Shown one piece after another: positions 30,975 to 39,747 of a DNA stretch of 51,287 nucleotides. The DNA comes from JAPLDA01 sp043783155 (GTDB lineage Bacteria > Bacteroidota > Bacteroidia > AKYH767-A > 2013-40CM-41-45): assembly GCA_043783155.1 (NCBI GenBank), contig JAYVZS010000132.1, positions 1 to 51,287 of the forward strand. The letters run 5' to 3'. Position 1 is the stretch's first letter; each line of letters starts with the position of its first letter. The notes below the pieces were generated by a model. That model was not told the origin of the DNA and ran no database searches. It worked only from the letters and a program-made list of their open reading frames with translations. The position numbers and the translations under genes are program-made.

Positions 30975-33964
30975 TTTCAATGAATGAAACTCTCTCAAAT
31001 CAAATTCGGCTTTTCAAGTCTGTTTTCAAAGGACGAGAAGACGTGTTTGCGATTCGTTGGGAGAAAGGAAATAAAAACGGATACATGCCTGCATATTTTT
31101 ATGACCCATACATGTATAGGGCACATAAAATGAAAGGCGGAACTTTTCAGAACTATAATGACAAAACCTATTTAAAACTTACTGACGAAGAAATTGCCAA
31201 ACATTTAAACGGAGAACAACTAATTGGAGTTTATCCGTTATTGCATGACAATACTTCATATTTTATAGCAGCTGATTTTGATAAAAAAAATTGGATCGCT
31301 GATGCAAGAAAATTTCTGAAAGCTTGCACTGAAAAAAATATTCCAGCATACTTAGAACGTTCTCGTTCCGGAAATGGCGGACATATTTGGGTATTTTTTG
31401 AACAACCTTACCCAGCGATAAGAAGCAGAAAAATTTTCATTTCAATTCTTGAACAATCAGGCGCATTCTCAGTATTTGATAAGAGTTCAAGTTTTGACAG
31501 ATTATTTCCTAATCAGGATTTCCTTTCAGGAAAAGGTCTGGGGAATTTAATTGCACTTCCGCTTTTCAAGAAAACTTTAGCGTTGGGAAACAGCTGCTTC
31601 CTTAACACTGATGACTTGCAACCCTGTATAGACCAGTTTGAGTTTCTGAAAAACATAAAGAGAATTTCTATTTCGGAATTGGACAAATTCTATCAATCAT
31701 TGACTACACATTCCGATTCGATTTTTCAAAAAGCTGGCGCCGGAAAGTTGATAATTGCATTACACAACAAAGTAAATATTAGCCGAGATGGAATGACCAC
31801 ACCCTTGATAAACTTTTTGAAAGAAGAACTAAACTTCACAAATTCAGAATTTATCATCAAGAAGAAAATTGGAAGAAACACTTTTGGCACGGAACGCTAT
31901 TTCAAGTTGGTTGAAGAAACAGAAAACGAAGTAACTGTTCCAAGAGGTTTTATTGGAAAGCTAATACGCTTTTGCAGAGAGAATAAAATTGAACACGATT
32001 TCATTGATGAGAGGAAAAAACGCGGAACAATTTCTTTTCTGTTCAATGCTCAACTCAGAGAACATCAGCAAGCGGCAATTGAATCTATTTCTAAAAAAGA
32101 TTTGGGAGTGATCGTAGCTCCACCCGGTTCAGGTAAGACAATTGTTGCTTTGAAAATTATTTCAGATAAACAGCAACCGGCATTAATAATTGTTCACAGA
32201 AAACAATTGGTTGAACAATGGACAGAAAGAGTTGAAACGTTTTTGGGAATCCCGAAAAATGAAATTGGTAAAATCGGGCAAGGAAAAAATAAGGTTGGGA
32301 AGAAAGTCACAATTGCAACCATTCAAAGCTTATCAAAGGAACTTGTTAAAACAGATACAGAAAATATTCTAACAGCTTTCGGAACCATCATCGTTGATGA
32401 ATGTCATCACATTCCAGCCGAAACATTCCGAGCCACAATTGCAAAACTTCAAACATTTTATCTCTATGGATTAACGGCAACTCCATTTAGAAAATACAAT
32501 GACGGTAAATTAATTTTCATTCATTTAGGAGAAGTAATATCGGAAATAAAGACAAGTGAAATTAGCACGGTACAACAGGCAAAAATTATTATCCGAAATA
32601 CAGAACTTGATGTTCCTTTTAATTCCAGGACCGACAAGTTTGAAACAATTTCAAAAATTCTTGTTCATGATTCGGCAAGAAATAAACTCGTACTTGACGA
32701 TGTAATTGTTGAACTGAAAAGAGGAAAAAGAGTTGTGATCATCACTGAAAGAAAAGAACACATTGATTCTCTAAATCAGTATCTGAAACAATCTTATGAA
32801 ACGATAACATTGAGTGGTGAAGATTCCGAAAGCAACCGTGCTTCTAAATGGAAAATTCTTCAAGATGGAAACTACCAAGTATTGATTACCACTGGACAAT
32901 TCTTTCGTGAAGGGACTGACTTGCAAAATACGAATTGCTTGTTTCTTGTTTATCCCTTTTCTTTTGAAGGAAAGTTGATTCAATACATCGGCCGGGTTCA
33001 GCGTTCAGAAGTTACTCCAACTATTTATGACTACCGTGATATAAAAATTGATTATCTAAATAAACTGTTCTTGAAACGAAATACTTTTTACAGAAAGATT
33101 GATAAACAAGCAACCTTATTTGATGAACCAACAGAAGAAATTGAAGATACAAACACCATTACAATTGAACGGCAAATAAAAATTCCGATTGAACAACTTG
33201 AATTTCGTTATGGCAGTGTTGTGTTTAAACACTCCATTCCTGAGTTGAAAGCCGAACTTGAATTTGAAATTGAAAATCTTGAAGTAAGACCTGAGTTTGA
33301 AGTATTGAAACCGTACTTTGCAAAAGCACTTAAATCGAAGAATGTAAAAATTGATATACATGCAGAGTTTGAAAATGACAAACCGATTTCACAGTTAGCA
33401 ATATCAAATGATGTCGAGAAAATAAATCGTGAAGTAATTGAAGGTGTAAAATTCACTTTTGTTTCAAAAAATATTATTGGAAGACCATTGCTTCAAAATG
33501 AAAATCTTTTAGACATCAATCAAATTCAGGCGGAGAAAATTAATTCACTTTACAATTCAGGTGAAGAACTATTGGAAGATATTTTGAAGAAACAAAATTT
33601 TAAACATCACAAGCAGCTACAGTTCTTATCGCAGCGACATGATAGGAGCACCTTGAAGATTCGTTTTGTGTTAAGTCCCTTCTCTTTTGTTTTTTTATTG
33701 ACAGGCGAAGAACAGTTTCACATTGTACTGGAAACACTGGACACAGAAGAAGCAACTTATTTGTGGCACTTCGCAAAAGACAAAGCGACACTTAAAACAA
33801 AGTTGAAAGAAATTGATGCACAGCTTGGCGTCATTCGAAACAAAGGCAGACAGGTCTTCCTTGAAAATCAACCTGAGAATTTTAGTCGCATCGTACATGA
33901 CTATACAGACGATAAAAAGGGATTTATTATTTGGAAAGATTTACTTGAAGAACGAATAGTGTGA
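30971..33964 (+). CDS. TOTE-type primase fused to SF2 helicase
   Basis: This 997-residue protein joins an archaeo-eukaryotic primase domain of the TOTE conflict-system type to a superfamily 2 helicase. Primase motifs are DFD (residues 102-104 in YFIAADFDKKNW) for metal binding and the histidine motif GNGGHIWVFF (134-143), followed by GLGNLIALPLF. The helicase has Walker A APPGSGKT (383-390), DECH (476-479), LTATP (501-505) and motif VI QYIGRVQR (671-678). The last 300 residues match nothing I know. Start is GTG 30971, overlapping abiEii by four bases, or ATG 30980. Such proteins occur in anti-invader loci; coupling to AbiE suggests joint control. Its true substrate is unknown. Confidence 0.8.
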   Translation: MISMNETLSNQIRLFKSVFKGREDVFAIRWEKGNKNGYMPAYFYDPYMYRAHKMKGGTFQNYNDKTYLKLTDEEIAKHLNGEQLIGVYPLLHDNTSYFIAADFDKKNWIADARKFLKACTEKNIPAYLERSRSGNGGHIWVFFEQPYPAIRSRKIFISILEQSGAFSVFDKSSSFDRLFPNQDFLSGKGLGNLIALPLFKKTLALGNSCFLNTDDLQPCIDQFEFLKNIKRISISELDKFYQSLTTHSDSIFQKAGAGKLIIALHNKVNISRDGMTTPLINFLKEELNFTNSEFIIKKKIGRNTFGTERYFKLVEETENEVTVPRGFIGKLIRFCRENKIEHDFIDERKKRGTISFLFNAQLREHQQAAIESISKKDLGVIVAPPGSGKTIVALKIISDKQQPALIIVHRKQLVEQWTERVETFLGIPKNEIGKIGQGKNKVGKKVTIATIQSLSKELVKTDTENILTAFGTIIVDECHHIPAETFRATIAKLQTFYLYGLTATPFRKYNDGKLIFIHLGEVISEIKTSEISTVQQAKIIIRNTELDVPFNSRTDKFETISKILVHDSARNKLVLDDVIVELKRGKRVVIITERKEHIDSLNQYLKQSYETITLSGEDSESNRASKWKILQDGNYQVLITTGQFFREGTDLQNTNCLFLVYPFSFEGKLIQYIGRVQRSEVTPTIYDYRDIKIDYLNKLFLKRNTFYRKIDKQATLFDEPTEEIEDTNTITIERQIKIPIEQLEFRYGSVVFKHSIPELKAELEFEIENLEVRPEFEVLKPYFAKALKSKNVKIDIHAEFENDKPISQLAISNDVEKINREVIEGVKFTFVSKNIIGRPLLQNENLLDINQIQAEKINSLYNSGEELLEDILKKQNFKHHKQLQFLSQRHDRSTLKIRFVLSPFSFVFLLTGEEQFHIVLETLDTEEATYLWHFAKDKATLKTKLKEIDAQLGVIRNKGRQVFLENQPENFSRIVHDYTDDKKGFIIWKDLLEERIV

Positions 33965-34062
33965 ATTTATTGACGTTTTTTATTCCAGACACTTAGATCC
34001 CTCTGAATTCTAATCATTGATCCTCTCCGCTTTTGAGCAGGGTGGCGCACGGTTTTATAAAA

Positions 34063-34087
34063 CGGCAGCAAATGGCAATTGCTGCCG
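34063..34087. terminator. Hairpin between converging genes
   Basis: CGGCAGCAA pairs with TTGCTGCCG around a 7-base loop. It lies between the primase-helicase and the serine recombinase remnant, which converge. The flanking A- and T-runs are short, so terminator function is probable but not certain. Confidence 0.5.
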
Positions 34088-34098
34088 AAAATTAGAAA

Positions 34099-35265
34099 TC
34101 AGTATTTAGCAATTATGCGGATAATTGATCCGGTAGAACCCGTAAGAAGCATATTTGTAACCCCTGAATACGACTTCAGATTTTGCGGATTAGTTTCTGG
34201 AATGCCGATTGTGTTAGAGGCGTAAAAATGCTCTCCGTTCGGTGTCGCGCCGGTCATCGAGATGGCCGACTGCGGGAAGAATGATTCCGGCCTTAAAGAA
34301 TACCGCCTCTCAATATCTTCAAATGTCATCGCTATTTCCTGCAAATTTTCCCAGAAAAAGTTCGAACTGGGGAACCTCAGGTATAGCTGAGGCAATACTT
34401 CATTATTCTGACCCTGTCCAGAGTAACTTTGGGAGGTCAAAATCTGTGAAATTGAGCTAATAGCTGAGAATATTGGGTTGATTGAAATAGTTCGAACTGC
34501 GTGATTTTCTTTCAAGTAATGAATACCATCCGGGTAAAGCAATTTTTGAAGTCGAGACTTGCCATCACAATCCAATAATTGCCACATTTTCAGTAAATTT
34601 CCTGTATTTTTAAGTACAGCATCCATGTGCTTATCAAAGTTCGAACTGTCCCGGCTGAAAGTTTCCAATTCGGCTTTGATATTTCTTATTTTCTGGTGGT
34701 GACCGGCTGAAACCTTCTGGAATAATTCAGGCGATATTTTGCTTGTGGCCAAATTAAGTTCCATTATCTCCAACTCATTTTTTAAGCGGGTCAGTTCATC
34801 CTTCATTGGCTTTTCTCTTGTTGTTTCAGCAGCATGAAGCATTATATAAGTTGCTTCCAGTTGCTTTTTTATTAAAGGCAAAAGTTGTGACTGGACTGTA
34901 AATTTTGAAAGCTCATCCGAAAAAAGCTTATGCAGTTTTGTATTGCTGATGTTAACCCGGCATCCATCATTCGGGCACTTGTAATAAAAGTATTTTCCTT
35001 TTTGTGGATAAGCCGTCAGCGGCCGATCACACTTATCGCATTTTACCAATCCCTTCAGAGGCATCTCATCGTTTTGATTCATCCTTTTCCAGCCATGCGG
35101 ATTCTTATTTACAAGCCCATTTACCGCAAGGAATATTTCTTCCGAAATAAGTAATTCATGTTTGCCACGGACAATCTCACCATCTTCAAGTGAACTGCTG
35201 GTCAAACCCAATTGAAAGAATATTCCCTCTTTCATCTTTGGATGATCTTGAGTTGGCTTCGGCAT
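34099..35265 (-). pseudogene. Large serine recombinase lacking the catalytic domain
   Basis: The 388-residue frame contains the end of a Recombinase domain (GEIVRGKHELLISEEIFLAVN), a zinc ribbon (CDKCDRP...YYKCPNDGC, residues about 77-102) and a long coiled-coil region, as in large serine integrases. The N-terminal resolvase domain with the catalytic serine, normally about 150 residues, is missing, and no matching frame lies upstream. It cannot catalyse recombination on its own. It could be a decay product or, less likely, a retained DNA-binding regulator. The last 70 residues do not look like the family. Confidence 0.8.
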
Positions 35266-35455
35266 ATTCTATAAATGCAATACGTGATTTAAATACGCTC
35301 TCATTTCATCAATATTATTTTGGAAAATGTCTTCGCTGAACCGGTGAGAAGAAACCCCTTGATTATTAATTGCATTCGTGGTGAGAATTTATCATCTTCG
35401 TCAACCTTAATTTAAGGGAAAATATACCTTTTAAGAAAAAAACGATAAAAAGTAA

Positions 35456-37363
35456 GTGTTAAACGAACAGCAAACACGATACACGCTTATTGATCCAGTC
35501 CTTGCAAAGGCCGGATGGAATCTCGCTGACCGTACCTCTGTCGGTTTCGAAATTCCTGTGGAAGGTTATGATGCATCTCCGCAAAGTGGCATCACCGATT
35601 ACTGTTTATTCCGTCCCAACGGAGAAGTATTGGCTGTGATCGAGGCAAAAAAAACCAGGCGCGATGCACGTGTGGGGAAGGAACAGGTTTTTCGGTATGT
35701 AACAGAGATAGAAAAAAAACAATCGTTCAGACCGTTTGCCTTGATGGCCAATGGTGAAGACATTTACTTCTGGGATTCCGATCAATACCCGGAAAGGTTG
35801 GTAGCAGGATTTTTCTCAAGGGAAGACCTTGAACGATTGCTTCACCTGAAGCAAAACAAACTGCCGCTGAGTGAAATTAAAATCAATGATAAAATCGTAA
35901 ACCGTTCTTACCAGATAGAGGCTATTCGCAGAATCGGTGAATCGATTGAGCAGCGGAAAAAGCGAAAAGCATTACTGGTGATGGCCACCGGAACCGGAAA
36001 GACAAGAACCATCATGGCATTGATTGATGTTTTTCTCCGTGCAAGGCAGGCACAGAAAGTTCTGTTCCTTGCTGATCGTGACAGTTTAGTTGAACAGGCG
36101 CTGACAGATGGGTTCAAAGTATTTCTTCCGAACGAAGCGCGTACTCGCATCCGTAGTTACAACATTGACAAAACTGCGCGGGTGTATGTAAGTACCCTGC
36201 AAACACTGGAGATGTGCTATGAAAAAATTTCTCCTGCCGAATTTGACCTGATTGTAACAGACGAATGTCACCGAAGCATTTATAATAAATACACCGATGT
36301 GCTTGCCTACTTCGATGCCATTCAAATCGGTCTCACCGCTACTCCGGCACATTTCATTGACCGTGATACGTTCCGGTTTTTTGAAACGGATGGAACGGCT
36401 CCTACCTTTCTTTACACTTACGACAAGGCGGTGAAGGAAAATTATCTTGCAGATTATAATGTATACTCTGCTCAGACAAAGTTTCAGCGCAAAGGAATCA
36501 AAGGTGTGGAGTTGTCAGAGGAAGAGCAGGATTCGTTACGTGATCGTGGTATCAATCCCGAAGACATCAACTTTGAAGGAACCGATTTGGAAAGAAAAGT
36601 AACCAACAAGGATACGCTGCACAGGCAATGGGAGGAGTTGATGGATGTCTGTTACAAAGACGCCGCCGGACAGTTACCTGCAAAGACCATCGTGTTTGCG
36701 ATTACACAGAAACATGCCTTTCGTTTGGAAGAGGCTTTCAACGAAATGTATCCCGAACACAAAGGTCAGTTGGCGCGAGTGATTACTTCCGGTGTAGAAC
36801 GTGCCAGTGATTTGCTTACGAAATTTAAGAAGGAAGATTTTCCGCGTATTGCCATTTCGGTTGACATGCTTGATACAGGTGTAGATGTACCGGAAGTGAT
36901 GAACCTTGCTTTCATGAAACCCGTTGGTTCACAGATTAAATTCTGGCAGATGATTGGTCGTGGCACTCGCAGCCTGGAAGCATGCACTCATTTGCAATGG
37001 CTGCCTGAGAGGAAGAAAGATAATTTTCTCATCGTTGACTTCTGGGAAAACTTTGAGCATTTTAATATGATGCCGAAGGATGATGAAGGAGCAAGGCAGA
37101 TTCCTGTGCTGGTTACAATTTTCAACACACGACTGAATAAATTGGAAGTGCTTCTCAAAACTCCGGCAGCAGGTTTGTTCGGAGATGACTCCCTGAAGGC
37201 GAAAGGACAAAAATTTTCTGATCTGGAAAGAACCATTGCCGAATTGAAAAATGACATATCCAGAATCCCGCTTGATTCATTTACAGTTAAAAAACATTTG
37301 AAAGAAGTCAGAGATGCATGGAACGATGAATTCTGGCAATACTTTACATCGGAGTACGCATAG
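35456..37363 (+). pseudogene. hsdR: Truncated type I restriction subunit R
   Basis: The frame starts with GTG 35456 (LNEQQTRYTLIDPVLAKAGW), which directly follows a stop, and runs 635 residues; EcoAI-type HsdR is nearer 800. The nuclease site is ITDYC...VIEAKK (D48, E63, K65). The helicase motifs are MATGTGKT (176-183), DECH (269-272), LTATP (293-297) and IGRGTRS. It ends KEVRDAWNDEFWQYFTSEYA, with the last codons coming from antisense integrase DNA, so the C-terminal domain that binds the HsdM/HsdS core is lost. No hsdM or hsdS is present. The ATP and nuclease motifs look intact, so residual activity cannot be excluded. Confidence 0.75.
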
Positions 37364-38160
37364 CCTGTGAAAATTGAGAAGCAAAAAATGTCGCGGATAA
37401 CACTTAATCGTGGAATATCAATTTCCTTGTTTTGAATTATCTCAATTTCTTCAGGCGTTAAAAATTCACGTTCGATTTCTCTTACCTTTCCTTTATACCT
37501 GGCGAACAAATCATATTCAAGCCATCCTTCGTCAACTGCCCGTTTAATTATTTTTCGAAAATTACGAATGTATTTTACCGTTGAATTATTACCGCACTTT
37601 GTTATTGCGCCTCTATCATTCTTTTTTTCCGTGCGTAAATAATGGTCAAAGTTTGTAATGAAGCTGTATTCCAGTTCATCCAGTAAAATATCCGTTCGCT
37701 TGTATTGAAGTTTCAGAAATGCCTTCAGGTGTTTTAATACCTGCTTGTATCTGTCAAGAGTTCCGGCCGCGGCTTCTTCGCTCAACACCAGTTCCTGAAA
37801 TTTTTTGTTGTGCCATTCAAAAACTTCAATGAGTGATTTTGATTTTTGCGTATTCCCGGAATATAAATTTTTAATGTTTTCAGAAGTGATTGGAATTTTT
37901 TGATCAAGCAACTCCCTTTCGATTTCCTTTATCTTGCTTTTGATTGATTCCATGTAGAAGTTCAATTCGCGATCTTCCTTTTTCCTGGCATTGCGGAGGT
38001 TGTCGGTTTCCTCCCAACGTTGTGGATGAATAGAACGATTGATGGATATGTTTGAACGTTTACCGTCAACGGTAATGCGACAATAGATGGGCGCTTCGCC
38101 CGTTACCTTGTTGGCTTTTTCACACTTCAGGTGAAAGTTAACTTTTGCTGTTTTCATCAT
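37342..38160 (-). pseudogene. Truncated tyrosine recombinase (integrase)
   Basis: About 273 codons are authentic. An arm-type DNA-binding domain begins MKTAKVNFHLKCEKA. A SAM-like core-binding domain follows (SLIEVFEWHNKKFQELV...TLDRYKQVLKHLKAFLK), and the catalytic domain begins but breaks at FTGYAYSDVK. Beyond that the frame runs through antisense hsdR. The His, Arg and Tyr catalytic residues are missing. It points leftwards from the tRNA-Ser gene, as integrases beside their att site do. The break coincides with the hsdR break near 37340. Confidence 0.85.
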
Positions 38161-38268
38161 TTGATTTTTTTAATTGTTATGAAATTTGAACAGCAAAGGG
38201 ACTTTTAATGCGATTCTTAAAATAGCAATTGCCAAGCAAGTCAGTAGTGACGCGGGTTTTCAGAAAAA

Positions 38269-38310
38269 TTAGGATACCTATAGAAAAAATTTCCGGCGGA
38301 GGTATCTTAA
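38269..38310. repeat. Conserved inverted repeat in right att region
   Basis: TTAGGATACCT (38269-38279) pairs with AGGTATCTTAA (38300-38310), with one G-T pair, around a 20-nt loop. The loop sequence differs from that of the left copy while the stem is kept. Confidence 0.6.
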
Positions 38311-38361
38311 TAGGTATCCTTCTCAGTGGTATTTTATGAACCCGGTGAACCAGTCCGTAAT

Positions 38362-38396
38362 GAAAAACCCCTGAAATTGCGAAGCAATCAAGGGTT
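38362..38396 (-). terminator. Intrinsic terminator of tRNA-Ser
   Basis: On the minus strand AACCCTTGATTGC-TTC-GCAATTTCAGGGGTT forms a long hairpin followed by TTTC. It lies 36 bases past the tRNA 3' end. Confidence 0.8.
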
Positions 38397-38431
38397 CTAA
38401 TACTGTGTGAACTTTATGAATCAGGGATCAG

Positions 38432-38518
38432 CGGAGAGAGTGGGATTCGAACCCACGGTACCTTTTGGGGCACACACGCTTTCCAAGCGTGCTCCTTCAG
38501 CCACTCGGACATCTCTCC
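38432..38518 (-). tRNA. tRNA-Ser (anticodon GGA)
   Basis: An 87-nt class II tRNA. The acceptor GGAGAGA pairs with TCTCTCC, discriminator G. The anticodon arm is CACGC-TTGGAAA-GCGTG with GGA at 34-36. A long variable arm (TGTGCCCCAAAAGGTACC) is followed by the T arm GTGGG-TTCGAAT-CCCAC. CCA is not encoded. Its 3' end is the integration site of the island. Confidence 0.95.
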
Positions 38519-38531
38519 GGTTAAGGGGTCG

Positions 38532-38539
38532 CAAATTTA
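38532..38539 (-). promoter_or_regulatory. -7 box of tRNA-Ser promoter
   Basis: On the minus strand TAAATTTG matches TAnnTTTG and ends 13 bases before the tRNA. No convincing -33 TTTG was found. Confidence 0.6.
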
Positions 38540-38558
38540 GAAAAATAAATCTCTCTTG

Positions 38559-39623
38559 TTAGATGGCACTCATTTCTCCCCTCAAATCTTTCTTTAGCAA
38601 TTTTTCAACGTCCGTTTTTTTCAATCCCTGTCCGAGCAGGAACATGAGTTTGGTAAGCGCGGCTTCTCTCGTAATGTCTATTCCGCTGATGACCCCGATT
38701 TTTTTCAACTGGAGACTTGTTTCATATTTTCCCTGTTCAACGATTCCTCCGCTGCATTGTGAAACATTCAGGATGATGACTCCGCTGTCAATCGCTTTCT
38801 TAAGTGTTTCAATAAACCATTTGTCTGTTGGCGCATTGCCGCTTCCATAGGTTTCAAGAATAACAGCTTTGAGATTTTTCGTGGAAAGAGTCGCAGCAAG
38901 AACTTCTTTTGAAAGTCCGGGATAGATTCGAACGAGCGCAACGTTCGTATCGAAGGTCGGAATTTTAGATTTTGATTTTGAAGTTTTAGATTTTCTGATC
39001 GAGCCGATATTAAATTTTATTTCAGTTCCAGCTTCCGCTAATAACGGATAATTGGGAGATTGAAATGCATCGAACTTATTTGATTTGAATTTCTCCGCAC
39101 GGTTGCCGCGGAATAATTGGTTGTTAAAATAAATGCAGACTTCAGGAACAATGGTTTTCGATGCGGCGATTTCAACTGTGGTAATCAAATTTCTTTTTGC
39201 ATCGGTGCGGATTACTCCGAGCGGAAGCTGCGAGCCGGTAAGAATAATCGGTTTGCTTAAATGTTCGAACATAAAACTCAATGCTGAAGCCGTGTACGAC
39301 ATGGTATCGGTGCCATGAAGAATAACAAAACCATCGTATTTTTTGTAATTTTTTTGAATGACTGATGCAAGTTCAATCCAAACCGCCGGTTGCACATTTG
39401 ATGAATCAATTGGTTTGTGCGATGAATGAAAATCTATTTTGCAGTTAAGGTGTTTTAATTCCGGAATCTGCTCGGTGATGGATTTAAAATCAAGCGGCTT
39501 CAGTGCATGTGTTCGCTGATCGTGCATCATGCCGATCGTACCGCCGGTATACAGGATGAGAATGTGTTTTAGGGTTGAGGTCTTTCGTTCGGAGCCTTTA
39601 GTTCGGAGTTCGGAATGGTTCAT
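38559..39623 (-). CDS. ansA: Type I L-asparaginase
   Basis: This cytoplasmic enzyme hydrolyses asparagine to aspartate and ammonia. The first catalytic threonine lies in ILILYTGGTIGMM, and the second Thr-Asp-Lys set lies in VILHGTDTMSYTASAL and LTGSQLPLG...RTDAKRN. The C-terminal part (LETYGSGNAP, QCSGGIVEQGKYE) is family-typical. Length 354 is near normal. Between about residues 210 and 222 a Lys/Ser-rich stretch (RKSKTSKSKSKI) is encoded by repetitive AT-rich DNA at 38961-38995 and looks like a small in-frame insertion. It follows tRNA-Ser upstream on the same strand, outside the island. Confidence 0.9.
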   Translation of the reverse strand: MNHSELRTKGSERKTSTLKHILILYTGGTIGMMHDQRTHALKPLDFKSITEQIPELKHLNCKIDFHSSHKPIDSSNVQPAVWIELASVIQKNYKKYDGFVILHGTDTMSYTASALSFMFEHLSKPIILTGSQLPLGVIRTDAKRNLITTVEIAASKTIVPEVCIYFNNQLFRGNRAEKFKSNKFDAFQSPNYPLLAEAGTEIKFNIGSIRKSKTSKSKSKIPTFDTNVALVRIYPGLSKEVLAATLSTKNLKAVILETYGSGNAPTDKWFIETLKKAIDSGVIILNVSQCSGGIVEQGKYETSLQLKKIGVISGIDITREAALTKLMFLLGQGLKKTDVEKLLKKDLRGEMSAI

Positions 39624-39747
39624 CCTGTAAAAAAATTAAGTATTATTTTATCAAGAACAATGTACAAAGCATGAAGTATAATGAATGACAGCAAATTCTC
39701 GTAATTGGTACTTAATACGTTGTACATAATACGTTATACTTCGTTCA

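Larger units (their letters stand above)
27053..38431. mobile_element. tRNA-Ser-integrated accessory (defence-type) island
   Basis: About 11.4 kb lies between the left tRNA-Ser-like scar and the intact tRNA-Ser gene, inside 334-bp direct repeats. Cargo consists of SSB, Fic-AbiEi fusion, AbiEi, AbiEii, TOTE-type primase-helicase, a serine recombinase remnant, a truncated HsdR and a truncated tyrosine recombinase. The plus-strand genes look AT-richer than the flanking core genes. With both recombinases broken, the element is probably no longer able to move by itself. Boundaries follow from the repeats; no empty-site comparison was available. Confidence 0.75.
38123..38456. repeat. Right 334-bp direct repeat (att region)
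   Basis: It matches 26719-27052 over its whole length. It runs from integrase codon 12 through non-coding DNA and the terminator into the 3' end of the intact tRNA-Ser gene. It represents the active or most recent attachment region. Confidence 0.85.

Noticed and set aside
36988..37341. C-terminal extension of the integrase frame
   Set aside because: It is antisense to conserved HsdR helicase motifs, so it is read-through of a broken gene, not integrase.
27053..38431. Retron, DGR or phage structural cargo in the island
   Set aside because: No reverse transcriptase, template repeat, capsid or terminase gene was found.
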